Assembly: GCF_004358665.1 (NCBI RefSeq)
Contig: NZ_SMZR01000002.1
Span: forward strand, 496,001 to 560,000
Reading direction: 5' to 3'
DNA: 64,000 nucleotides
Source of the DNA: Jeotgalibacillus sp. S-D1
GTDB taxonomy: Bacteria; Bacillota; Bacilli; Bacillales; Jeotgalibacillaceae
The position numbers and the translations under genes were made by a program. Below are positions 55,201-64,000 of the stretch, piece by piece (within the stretch, counting starts at the first letter, position 1; every line of letters starts with the position of its first letter). The notes under the pieces were generated by a model. That model did not search any database. It was not told where the DNA came from and was given only the letters and a program-made list of their open reading frames with translations.

Positions 55201-56235
55201 TTATTTTAACCCAATCATTTCCTTGAGTTCGGCCATTTTCGTTTTGGATAATGGAATGGAAGATTGAGAGGCATCATCGAGGACAAGACTGTAACTGTTT
55301 CGTGTCCAGGTAACAACTTCCCTTACCTTTTGAAGGTTCACGATGTAGGAACGATGGCATCTGAAGAATCCGTACGGAAGCAATCGCTGCTCCAGCTCGT
55401 TCAACGTAAAGGTGCATGGATAGATATCTCCTTTAACATTTATATTTGACTGCCCTTCATTGCTCTCAATAAAGTCAATTTCAGGAGGGTTAAACAAAAC
55501 AATTTTCTCATTTACCCTGGTTGGAATTTTTTCAAAGCGGACAGGCTGAACAGATGCTGGCTCTTCCTGCCCATTTTCTTCAACGAGCTCGCCCTCCTGC
55601 TCCGGTTTTACATCAAGTGCTGTCAGCCCTGTATGATCAAGCCGATACACACTCTCTGTAGCGAGCAGTGCACTTTCCATATTAGCTGTTAAAATGACCA
55701 CACTCGTTTTCTGCTGTTTCAGCATATTAACTATATTAAGAAAGACTCGTTTCGTTTCAAGGTCTACATTCTGATCCGGTTCCTCTAAAATGACCGTACT
55801 CGGCTGCTGAATAAGGATCCGTGCATATCGAATTCTCTTCTTTTCTGAATAGGATAAGAGGGATACCCTCACATTTCGTTTTTCTTCTAAATGAATGATC
55901 TGCATCAATTGTTCAAGCTTTACTGTTGAACCATAAATAGTTAGAAAAAAATCCAGATGCTCTTTAACCTTCAGCCGTTCATATAATCCATCCTCCAAAA
56001 ATAAAATACCGGTTTCAGCAAAATAACGCGGATTGTTTCTATGTACCATTTCGCCATTGCTGATAATTTCCCCGCTCATCACTGGCTTTGCTCCTGTAAA
56101 TAAGTCCATTAACTCAGCACGTACATTCGTGCTTGAATGGATGGCGACCACTGATCCTGGAGCAACCTCTAAACGAAAGGGAGGAAAAACCACCGCATGT
56201 TCACTATGCTTTTCGATATTGTTAATAATTAACAT
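55201..56235 (-). CDS. LytTR regulator fused to a degenerate ABC ATPase domain
   Basis: A 344-residue fusion. Residues 1-210 resemble an ABC ATPase but the nucleotide site is broken: the P-loop position reads AIHSSTNVRAEL (no Gly-Lys-Ser/Thr), the signature is LLSYSEKKRIRYARIL, and Walker B is TVILEEPDQNVDLE (Glu instead of catalytic Asp-Glu). A linker rich in Glu and Gln follows. Residues 245-344 are a LytTR DNA-binding domain (NPPEIDFIESNEGQSNINV, EQRLLPYGFFRCHRSYIVNLQKVREVV). It precedes a complete ABC exporter on the same strand, suggesting that the dead ABC domain senses or docks to the exporter and the LytTR part controls its transcription. Confidence 0.88.
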   Translation of the reverse strand: MLIINNIEKHSEHAVVFPPFRLEVAPGSVVAIHSSTNVRAELMDLFTGAKPVMSGEIISNGEMVHRNNPRYFAETGILFLEDGLYERLKVKEHLDFFLTIYGSTVKLEQLMQIIHLEEKRNVRVSLLSYSEKKRIRYARILIQQPSTVILEEPDQNVDLETKRVFLNIVNMLKQQKTSVVILTANMESALLATESVYRLDHTGLTALDVKPEQEGELVEENGQEEPASVQPVRFEKIPTRVNEKIVLFNPPEIDFIESNEGQSNINVKGDIYPCTFTLNELEQRLLPYGFFRCHRSYIVNLQKVREVVTWTRNSYSLVLDDASQSSIPLSKTKMAELKEMIGLK

Positions 56236-56300
56236 ATGGTCACCTCTTTCATCTTCTAACCTTTATTTTACTTGTTTTTTACAATTAGTAATGTAAAAAA

Positions 56301-57425
<1,125 letters not shown>

Positions 57426-57428
57426 TCA

Positions 57429-59378
57429 TTACCTCCACTTTACCACTTTACTTTCAAAAGGTGCTAATGTTTGATGGTCGATATGCTGAGGTTCTGCAGT
57501 ATGATTCAGTAAAAAGACATACGTTTCATCATTTACTGAACGGCGTGCAATTTCCACTCCATCAGCAGTTTTTTTGTGCCAGATTTGATGATGAACAAGC
57601 ATTTCTTCTGCTATCGGAACCAGCCTGTCTTCTCCAAGACCGGTGCCCAGGTAATAAACGCTGCCTTTTCCAACTTTATTTTTTGTCATGGCAGCTTTAT
57701 CCTGATAAAAGCTGTCATTATAACGATACATCACTTGTGCGGTCTGAGGCGAAATCAAATCCCGCCAGACACTGCCTTCGCATATTTCATTTTGGCCTGC
57801 AGCATCTACCACAGGTACTGATTGCGACGCTGCCAGCGCCTCTGTTTCATAGATATGAATACCGGCAAGTTCTGCAATAGCACCAGGCAAGGTACGGCTT
57901 AAGTAGATATTATTATCTTTATCCTTTAATCCTGCTCTAAATGAAAACAGAATGGTGCCGCCACCTTCAGCAAAAGCCTTAAACCGTGCTGCCAGCTCAT
58001 CATCAATCATTTGAAGAGCGGGAACGAGCAAAATCTTATACGAATCAAATGCCCTATTTACAGGAATGACATCTATGGATGCATTCTGCTTATAAAAGGG
58101 CGTGTACAATCTCAACAGTTCATTCGTGAAATCGAAGCCGGAACTTTGAATCTGTGATTTCCAGGACCAGATATTGTCGTAATCGTAGACCACTGCAATG
58201 TCAGAAGTGATTGGCGCATTGACGACTGATTCATGACTGGTTATATCCTGAAATACAGCCTGCACTTCCTGATACTTTCGTCCGTACCGGTTATCCTGAT
58301 CCACTATTCCAAAACAGAATTGTTCTGCTCCTTTTGTCATGCCCCGCCATCTAAAATAAAGCATATTGGAGCAGCCGTGGGCAAATGCCTGGTACGACCA
58401 CATTTTTGCCTGATCAGGCCTCGGCAGATAGCCGATCACATTGTGGCCTTGCGCTCCCATCAGCTCTTCAACAATCCAGTAGTTTTGATTTTTTAATCCG
58501 CGGTTAAAGTCATGAGTCATTGCAATTTCTGCAGGCGAAACGGGTTCTGTGAGCCCGCCCCAGACAGGATAATTGTCATAGGAAACAAAATCCATCGGCC
58601 GGACATTTTCTGCATGATCAAACCACTTATCGAAAAACCCTCCCGAAACATTTGTTGTTACCTGCTGATGAGCAGCATGATGGTCCCTTGCTATTTTTGT
58701 CATATCATGCGCGAATCGATTTAGAGATGCCGATCTGAACCGTGCATAATCTAATTTTAAAGACGGGTTATGAGTGGTCACGGTAGGAGTTGGCAGGGGT
58801 ATTTCGGCGAAATCATTATAGGTCTGTCCCCAAAAGATGGTTCCCCAGCGTTCATTCAGCTCATTAACAGTTCCATATTTTTCTTCTAAATAAAGTTGAA
58901 ATTTCGTGTGGCATTGCTCACAAAAACACAGATCACTGCCTTCATGGCCAAATTCATTATCAATTTGCCATGCCACAATGGCCGGTTCATTGGCATAATG
59001 CTTTACCAACTCTTTGGTTATCCTTGAAGCATAACGGTGGTAAATATCAGAATTGAAGCAGTACTGGCGCCTTCCACCAAAGGCTCTTGGATGACCATAT
59101 TCATCTTTTGATAAAATGGATGGATCCAGTTTGGCCAGCCAGGCTGGAAAAGTTGCTGTTGGTGTTCCAAACATAACGGACAGCTGACGTTTCTTGGCTT
59201 CTTGAATCACTTTGTCAAAAAAGGAAAAATCAAATTCCCCTTCCCTCGGCTCCATTAAATGCCAGGCAAATTCACCCATGCGAATCATATTCGCTCCAAG
59301 TTCCTTTATGCCATCTAAGTCCTGCTCAAGCATTTCCTCCGGCCAATGCTCAGGATAATAATCAACACCTACATACAT
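57429..59378 (-). CDS. GH42 beta-galactosidase
   Basis: Glycoside hydrolase family 42, 649 residues, cytoplasmic (no signal peptide), cleaving beta-galactosides to galactose. The TIM barrel begins MYVGVDYYPEHWPEEMLEQDLDGIKELGANMIRMGEFAW. The acid/base Glu is in AIVAWQIDNEFGHEGSDLCFCEQC near residue 148, followed by Cys residues that bind zinc in this family. The nucleophile Glu lies in YWIVEELMGAQGHN near residue 310. Then come the trimerisation domain and the C-terminal beta domain (VVKWR end). GGAGGAAA precedes the ATG. A sigma-A promoter with a palindromic operator lies upstream. Confidence 0.93.
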   Translation of the reverse strand: MYVGVDYYPEHWPEEMLEQDLDGIKELGANMIRMGEFAWHLMEPREGEFDFSFFDKVIQEAKKRQLSVMFGTPTATFPAWLAKLDPSILSKDEYGHPRAFGGRRQYCFNSDIYHRYASRITKELVKHYANEPAIVAWQIDNEFGHEGSDLCFCEQCHTKFQLYLEEKYGTVNELNERWGTIFWGQTYNDFAEIPLPTPTVTTHNPSLKLDYARFRSASLNRFAHDMTKIARDHHAAHQQVTTNVSGGFFDKWFDHAENVRPMDFVSYDNYPVWGGLTEPVSPAEIAMTHDFNRGLKNQNYWIVEELMGAQGHNVIGYLPRPDQAKMWSYQAFAHGCSNMLYFRWRGMTKGAEQFCFGIVDQDNRYGRKYQEVQAVFQDITSHESVVNAPITSDIAVVYDYDNIWSWKSQIQSSGFDFTNELLRLYTPFYKQNASIDVIPVNRAFDSYKILLVPALQMIDDELAARFKAFAEGGGTILFSFRAGLKDKDNNIYLSRTLPGAIAELAGIHIYETEALAASQSVPVVDAAGQNEICEGSVWRDLISPQTAQVMYRYNDSFYQDKAAMTKNKVGKGSVYYLGTGLGEDRLVPIAEEMLVHHQIWHKKTADGVEIARRSVNDETYVFLLNHTAEPQHIDHQTLAPFESKVVKWR

Positions 59379-59527
59379 TCTTTTTCCTCCTTTATTGGGG
59401 TGTTTCTCTCGCTGTACTCTTCCCCGGACTTACAATTAATTAATTAATTACTTCTTCTGTAGAAAGCATATTTTATATGTACTGCACAGTTAGCCTCTGT
59501 ATAGAAACCAGCAAACTTAACTCGGTG

Positions 59528-59541
59528 TGTAATCGTTTACA
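59528..59541. promoter_or_regulatory. palindromic operator / cre-like site of the GH42 gene
   Basis: TGTAATCGTTTACA: arms TGTAA and TTACA are perfectly complementary. It lies from about +2 to +15 of the predicted transcript. It fits both a cre (CcpA) and the operator of the LacI-family protein encoded downstream; the two cannot be told apart by sequence. Confidence 0.75.
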
Positions 59542-59550
59542 TTAGTTTAA

Positions 59551-59596
59551 ATTTTAGTAAAAATTAATAGCTTTGTCAATTAATATTTTAGTAAAA
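59551..59596 (-). promoter_or_regulatory. promoter of GH42-lacI operon with ATTTTAGTAAAA repeats
   Basis: Minus sense: TTGACA (59579-59574), a 17-base spacer, TAAAAT (59556-59551). The 12-mer ATTTTAGTAAAA occurs at 59551-59562 and 59585-59596, one over the -10 and one upstream of the -35. These could be sites for a second regulator. Confidence 0.75.
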
Positions 59597-59662
59597 GTAT
59601 ATTCTCCCTTTTCTCAAAAATAAACTTCCTCTCCAGAGCTAAGCAGCAAAAACAGTACAAAA

Positions 59663-59691
59663 AAGAAGAGAGCATTCATTGCTCCCTTCTT
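59663..59691 (-). terminator. terminator after galT
   Basis: AAGAAGAGAGCA (59663-59674) pairs with TGCTCCCTTCTT (59680-59691, with mismatches in the centre), with T-run after it in the minus sense. Confidence 0.75.
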
Positions 59692-59706
59692 CACCCCATC
59701 ATCCTT

Positions 59707-61221
59707 CTATTCATTAAGCTGCTTCATAAACTTCGCAAAAGCCGCCTGCCCTTCTAAATCACGTTTAAATACTCCGGCATCTTCCAGAACACGGGCAAAA
59801 ACCATCCCTACATGTTTTTGAATAATGCTGTGGATGTTATCCTGCGTAATATCAGGTTCTGTTGCTGCGATCTCATTTGCCCACCTGGCATGCTTTCCAG
59901 TTCTTTCGTCGACCGCCGCCCCCTCCATATCCTGCAGAACAATATATTCAGCAAGCAAGGACAGCTCCTCTTTTAAACGGCCGGGCAAAACGGCTAACCC
60001 CATTACTTCGATTAAGCCGATATTTTCTTTTTTAATATGGTGAACGTCATCATGCGGGTGGAAGATCCCAAATGGATGCTCTTCGCTTGTCCGGTTGTTG
60101 CGAAGGACAAGATCGAGCTCAAATCTTCCTTCCCTCTTTCTGGCAATAGGCGTAATGGTATTGTGGGGGATATGGTTGTCCGAATGAGAAAAAATGGCTA
60201 CAGACTCATCGCTGTAATCCCTCCAGGAAGAAAGAATTTTATCTCCCAGCTCAACCAGACGGTCTTTATCATCTCCTGTTAACCGGATAACACTCATCGC
60301 CCATTTTACAATTCCAGCATCAATGTCCTCAAATCCATTGATGGTAAAGGTCTGTTCAACAGGCGCAATCGCCATCGGAAAATCATGTCTTCCTCCCTGG
60401 AAATGATCATGGCTTAAAATCGAGCCTCCAACGATCGGGAGGTCAGCATTGGAGCCGACGAAATAGTGCGGAAACTGGTCGACAAAATGAAGAAGCCGGC
60501 CAAATCCCTCTTTTTCAATTTTCATTGGACGGTGGTCTGCTGAAAACACGATGGCGTGCTCGTTATAATAGACATAAGGTGAATACTGTAAAAACCAGTT
60601 TTCATCTGACAGAGTAACCGGAATAACACGGTGGCTGGTTCTTGCCGGATGATTGATTCTTCCCGCGTAGCCAACGTTTTCTTTACATAATAAGCACAGC
60701 GGATAGCTGACTGCTTTTGCCAGCTTTTCGGCGGCAATCGTGGTCGGATCTTTTTCCGGCTTTGACAGATTGATGGTAATTTCTAAATTGCCGTATTCTG
60801 TTTCACTATACCAATGCTCATTTTTTGCGATGCGATCTGTTTTAATGTAGTTAACATTTTGAGAAAGCCGGTAAAAATAATCGGTCGCTTTCTCAGGAGA
60901 AGTAAGATACAGTCCTCGAAACGCAGCATTCAGTTCAGAAGGACGCTTGAGAAAACAGTCCATGATTGCTGCATCCAGCTGATCCCGTTCATGAATAGTG
61001 GTTATCTTGAGCTCCTCGCTGTCAGTTGCCCAATTTAGAATATTGTCGAGAATTTCAACCGGATAATCAAGCTCCTCATAAGGCGCTGCTGTCTCGGCCG
61101 GTTCATCTAAATGCAGCAGGTTCAAAAGTTTATTTCGTACATAATCAGTATCCGCCTGTTCAATCATCTGCTGCTGCAGGCCAAATTGGATGAGACGTTC
61201 TATTTCTATCGAGATTGACAC
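59707..61221 (-). CDS. galT: UTP--hexose-1-phosphate uridylyltransferase, class II
   Basis: Leloir pathway enzyme exchanging galactose-1-phosphate with UDP-glucose, 504 residues, of the Bacillota-type GalT family (longer than, and only distantly related to, E. coli GalT). Seen: IERLIQFGLQQQMIEQADTDYVRNKLLNLL at the N-terminus, FVDQFPHYFVGSNADLPIVGGSILSHDHFQGGRHDFPM near residue 265 (nucleotide-binding His-x-His-like SHDHFQ) and NNRTSEEHPFGIFHPHDDVHHIKKENIGLIEVMGLAVLPGRL near residue 380. GGAGGG precedes the ATG. It follows galE and a GH2 hydrolase. Confidence 0.95.
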   Translation of the reverse strand: MSISIEIERLIQFGLQQQMIEQADTDYVRNKLLNLLHLDEPAETAAPYEELDYPVEILDNILNWATDSEELKITTIHERDQLDAAIMDCFLKRPSELNAAFRGLYLTSPEKATDYFYRLSQNVNYIKTDRIAKNEHWYSETEYGNLEITINLSKPEKDPTTIAAEKLAKAVSYPLCLLCKENVGYAGRINHPARTSHRVIPVTLSDENWFLQYSPYVYYNEHAIVFSADHRPMKIEKEGFGRLLHFVDQFPHYFVGSNADLPIVGGSILSHDHFQGGRHDFPMAIAPVEQTFTINGFEDIDAGIVKWAMSVIRLTGDDKDRLVELGDKILSSWRDYSDESVAIFSHSDNHIPHNTITPIARKREGRFELDLVLRNNRTSEEHPFGIFHPHDDVHHIKKENIGLIEVMGLAVLPGRLKEELSLLAEYIVLQDMEGAAVDERTGKHARWANEIAATEPDITQDNIHSIIQKHVGMVFARVLEDAGVFKRDLEGQAAFAKFMKQLNE

Positions 61222-61252
61222 AGAAACCCTCCTTTATGAACGTGATCATGTA

Positions 61253-62248
61253 TCAGGTACGCGCTGTATATCCGTTTGGGTGGCTTTGATGCCATTGCCA
61301 TGCGCTTTGAATAATCGTTTCTAAATCAGGATGCTTCGGTCTCCATCCCAGTTCTTTTCCAGCTCTTTCAGCGGAAGCAACCAGCATGGCAGGGTCACCT
61401 TCTCTGCGTTTTTCGATAGAGGCCGGAATGTCATGACCTGTAATGCGACGGGCTGTTTCAATTACTTCCATCACACTGAAGCCCTGGCCATTCCCAAGGT
61501 TATTAACAGCTGTTTGCGGGCTTTTTTCAAGCTTGTCCAGAGCAAGCAGGTGAGCATCCACCAGATCCTGCACGTGGATATAATCTCTTATGCATGTGCC
61601 ATCCGGTGTAGGATAATCATTGCCAAAGATGCTGATTTTTTCTCTCTGCCCAAGGGCAACTTGCAGAACGATTGGAATTAAGTGCGTTTCAGGGTTGTGA
61701 TCCTCCCCTTTTTCACCTTCCATATCGGCGCCTGCCACATTAAAGTAACGGAGTGAAATGGAGTGAATTCCATAGGCGTTCCCCGCCCATTTAAGCATCT
61801 TTTCAATCACCAGCTTGGTTTCACCGTATGGATTGGTCGGGACGGTTGGATCGTTTTCATCGATCAGTTCGGACTCAGGCTCGCCATAGGTTGCCGCCGT
61901 TGAACTGAATATGATCTTTTTAACCTCATGACGATTCATTGCCTGCAGCAGTGAAATCGCCCCGCCAACATTATTATCGTAATACTTAAGCGGGTCTGTT
62001 ACGCTTTCACCCACCAGTGAATTGGCAGCAAAATGAATCACCGCATCTATGCTGTGAGCAGAAAACACACGGTCCAGAAATTCACTGTCACGAAGATCCC
62101 CCTCGTAATAAGGAGTGTCCTGATCAATTGCTCCTTGATGGCCTGTCTGCAGGCTGTCGATAATGACAACATCTTTATTTTGACGTTTTAGTGTGAGCAC
62201 GGCATGGCTTCCAATGTAGCCTGCTCCTCCTGTAACAAGAATGGTCAT
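61253..62248 (-). CDS. galE: UDP-glucose 4-epimerase
   Basis: NAD-dependent epimerase converting UDP-galactose to UDP-glucose, 331 residues, cytoplasmic SDR fold. The NAD loop is VTGGAGYIGSHAVLTL (residues 5-20); the catalytic Ser-Tyr-Lys set is SSTAATYGEP (Ser near 122) and YGETKLVIEKML (Tyr near 146, Lys 150). RYFNVAGADMEGEKGEDHNPETHLIP and NLGNGQGFSVMEVIE are typical of GalE. It lies between GH2 and galT on the same strand, with 31- and 25-base gaps, indicating one operon for turning galactosides into UDP-glucose. Confidence 0.96.
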   Translation of the reverse strand: MTILVTGGAGYIGSHAVLTLKRQNKDVVIIDSLQTGHQGAIDQDTPYYEGDLRDSEFLDRVFSAHSIDAVIHFAANSLVGESVTDPLKYYDNNVGGAISLLQAMNRHEVKKIIFSSTAATYGEPESELIDENDPTVPTNPYGETKLVIEKMLKWAGNAYGIHSISLRYFNVAGADMEGEKGEDHNPETHLIPIVLQVALGQREKISIFGNDYPTPDGTCIRDYIHVQDLVDAHLLALDKLEKSPQTAVNNLGNGQGFSVMEVIETARRITGHDIPASIEKRREGDPAMLVASAERAGKELGWRPKHPDLETIIQSAWQWHQSHPNGYTART

Positions 62249-62273
62249 TGCTGGTCCCTCCCTTTCGCATTCA

Positions 62274-64000
62274 TTACTGTTTGATTTCGTTATGCCATTG
62301 TGTGTTAATTTCTCTGATCAGCTTAAGGTCGCATTTTGGTTCCCGGTCATACGACAGGATTCCGTTGATCTCCTGCTCCACATCTGTCAGCTGAGTATAG
62401 CAATAGCCATGAAGTGATTTTGAGCTGTAGACGGCATTCATAATTCTGCGGTAGTCGGCGACAAACTCTTCCTCATTTTTAACAGAGGTATAACCCCAGC
62501 CGTTGTCTCCACCAACTTCAAAACCGATTCCGCCAAACTCCGTCAGGATAATCGGCTCTCCCCGATGCTCAAAGCCGTTGGCATAAATTTTTCGTTTAGC
62601 CGGCTGTGAAGAAAGCAGCACTTCTTTTGTTTCGAGTGTTTCTTTAAATACAGCACTTTTACTTTTTTCTTCAACTGTACCGTGATTATAATTGTGAATC
62701 GCACAAATGTCGGTCACGGTCTGCTCCCAGCCATCATTTGAAATGACCGGCCGCGTGCCATCCATGGCGTGAATATGGTGGTACATCGCCTGTGAATGAT
62801 GCTGCTGTTTGCTGTCAGAGCGGATCGTTTGAACGCCCCAGCTTTCATTTAACGGTACCCATGCCACGATGGATGAATGATTGTAATCACGATCAATAAT
62901 CTTGGTCCATTCCTCAGTCAGACGGCTGGCTGCCCGTTCTGAATAAAATGCAGATGCGGCACATTCTCCCCAAACAAGATAGCCTAGCTTGTCCGCCCAA
63001 TAAAGGAAGCGCGGATCCTCCACCTTTTGATGCTTCCGGCAGCCGTTAAAGCCCATTTCCTTTGCCAGTTCAATATCCTTTTTAAAATCCTCATCATTTG
63101 GCGCTGTGAGAAGTCCTTCTCTCCAGTACCCCTGATCCAGCACCAGCTGCTGATAATAAGGCTTATTATTAAGATAAACCATCCCATCCTCTGTATGAAT
63201 CTTTCTCATGCCAAAATAAGAAGCAACTGAGTCTGCGATTGTTTGATCCTCTTTTATATCAAATGTAATATCAAATAAATTCGGGGCTTCAGGTGACCAC
63301 GTCATTCCTTCGTGATGAAAGCCTGTGTGGAATATATGTTTGCCGAATACATTGATTCTTCTTTTTAAATAGGTTTCAACTAAACGGAAGGAATCATGGC
63401 TGATCAGCTCACCCTTGTATTCAATTTTAACCTCAACCAATTTTTTAACAGCTTGAGGAGAGACATCAAGCTCAATTTCAACGTCTCCCTGATCAAGGTC
63501 CGGTGTCATGCGCAGCTTTTCAATCGCAGAATCGGAAACAGGCTCGATCCACACCGGCTGCCAGATACCTGTCGTATTGGTATACCAAATCGATTCGATC
63601 TCTTCTTTCCAGAATTGCTTCCCGCGCGGGATTGTTTCGTCACGAGACGGATCCTCCGCTCTTACCACAACAGAAGCAAGGCTGTCTTTTAACACATGCG
63701 TGATATCAAAGGAAAAAGGTGTATGCCCTCCTTCGTTTTCGCCGACAAGCTGTCCGTTCACGAAAACCTTCGCATAGTAATCGACTGCTCCAAAATGCAG
63801 CATCACCCGCTTATCTTTCCAATCATCAGGCACCTCAAATTCTCTTTGGTACCAGACCACATCATGAAAAGAAGAATCATTAATGCCGCTCAGTTCTGTC
63901 TGGTAGGCAAATGGCACATTGATTTTATCCGTAAGGGCGGCAGCATTTTGATACCACTGCTCCTTCATGCCGATATTCTGATCATCAAATGTAAAATTCC
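62274..64000 (-). CDS. GH2 beta-galactosidase/glucuronidase-like hydrolase, 5' end outside window
   Basis: Glycoside hydrolase family 2, cut by the right edge. The frame stays open past the internal ATG at 63968 to base 64000, and the extra residues (NFTFDDQNIGMKEQWY) match the usual N-terminal jelly-roll of GH2, so the true start lies outside. Visible: sugar-binding domain (VVWYQREFEVPDDWKDKRVMLHFGAVDYYAKVFVNGQLVGENEGGHTPFSFDIT), immunoglobulin-like domain, then the TIM barrel with the acid/base Glu in VAWVPLNESWGVQTIRSDSKQ and the nucleophile Glu in PIILTEFGGIGFEVGG. Both catalytic residues are intact. No transmembrane segment is seen. The galE-galT context makes galactosides the likely substrate. 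Confidence 0.92.
   Translation of the reverse strand, partial: NFTFDDQNIGMKEQWYQNAAALTDKINVPFAYQTELSGINDSSFHDVVWYQREFEVPDDWKDKRVMLHFGAVDYYAKVFVNGQLVGENEGGHTPFSFDITHVLKDSLASVVVRAEDPSRDETIPRGKQFWKEEIESIWYTNTTGIWQPVWIEPVSDSAIEKLRMTPDLDQGDVEIELDVSPQAVKKLVEVKIEYKGELISHDSFRLVETYLKRRINVFGKHIFHTGFHHEGMTWSPEAPNLFDITFDIKEDQTIADSVASYFGMRKIHTEDGMVYLNNKPYYQQLVLDQGYWREGLLTAPNDEDFKKDIELAKEMGFNGCRKHQKVEDPRFLYWADKLGYLVWGECAASAFYSERAASRLTEEWTKIIDRDYNHSSIVAWVPLNESWGVQTIRSDSKQQHHSQAMYHHIHAMDGTRPVISNDGWEQTVTDICAIHNYNHGTVEEKSKSAVFKETLETKEVLLSSQPAKRKIYANGFEHRGEPIILTEFGGIGFEVGGDNGWGYTSVKNEEEFVADYRRIMNAVYSSKSLHGYCYTQLTDVEQEINGILSYDREPKCDLKLIREINTQWHNEIKQ

Overview
The window comes from a chromosome of an endospore-forming, flagellated, low-to-moderate GC Bacillota, in or near Bacillaceae/Planococcaceae. 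The evidence is spoIIID, spoIIQ, spoIID and mbl, flagellar flhO/flhP, competence-type ssbB, the class II galT, and a core gene order close to the Bacillus subtilis ywp-ywm-atp-upp-glyA-ywl stretch. The genus cannot be fixed from the sequence alone.

Layout. Bases 1-1111 hold a 5'-truncated histidine kinase. Bases 1.2-7.8 kb are an accessory block of small, unrelated, mostly minus-strand genes (P-loop kinase, methyltransferase, two GrpB-family genes, an SRPBCC remnant, small membrane proteins, an APH-type kinase). They are separated by a recurring intergenic element that carries an intrinsic terminator; three near-identical 70-base copies and several partial ones are visible. Bases 7.9-12.4 kb hold a LURP-one-like protein, a CDF metal exporter, an excalibur-domain membrane protein, and a frameshifted asparagine-synthetase-like gene with a second 3' remnant. 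Bases 12.6-18.2 kb hold ywqB/ywqA (SWIM protein plus SNF2 helicase), ssbB and ywpF. Bases 18.3-24.4 kb hold a methyltransferase, a 21-base-period repeat array, two small genes, then fabZ-epuA-flhP-flhO-mbl-spoIIID. Bases 24.6-29.6 kb are a Fur-controlled siderophore ABC transporter diverging from a ferredoxin-NADP reductase (ycgT type). Bases 29.7-30.1 kb hold two inverted copies of a GC-rich ~130-base element.

Bases 30.2-34.9 kb hold spoIIQ, a VanZ gene, spoIID, murA and ywzB. Bases 35.2-42.8 kb are the complete ATP synthase operon (atpZ-I-B-E-F-H-A-G-D-C) with an unusual 337-base atpG-atpD spacer filled by a second 21-base-period array. Bases 43.2-47.0 kb hold wecB, upp, a third 21-base-period array, an unknown internally repeated protein and glyA. 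Bases 47.2-51.7 kb are an inserted four-carbon acid-sugar catabolism operon (permease, DUF1537 kinase, dehydrogenase) with a divergent GntR regulator, twin operators and a cre site. Bases 51.8-53.2 kb return to the core order (ywlG, rpiB, ywlE). Bases 53.5-56.2 kb are an ABC-2 exporter controlled by a degenerate-ABC/LytTR fusion. Bases 56.3-64 kb are a lactose/galactose block: LacI regulator, GH42 beta-galactosidase, galT, galE and a GH2 hydrolase cut by the right edge.

The most unusual structures are the three arrays with an exact 21-base period. In each, a 6-10 base core is conserved and the linkers drift. Two loci share a TGTAGAA core and the third has TGATCGATAA. The second is the cassette-like block at 1.2-7.8 kb.
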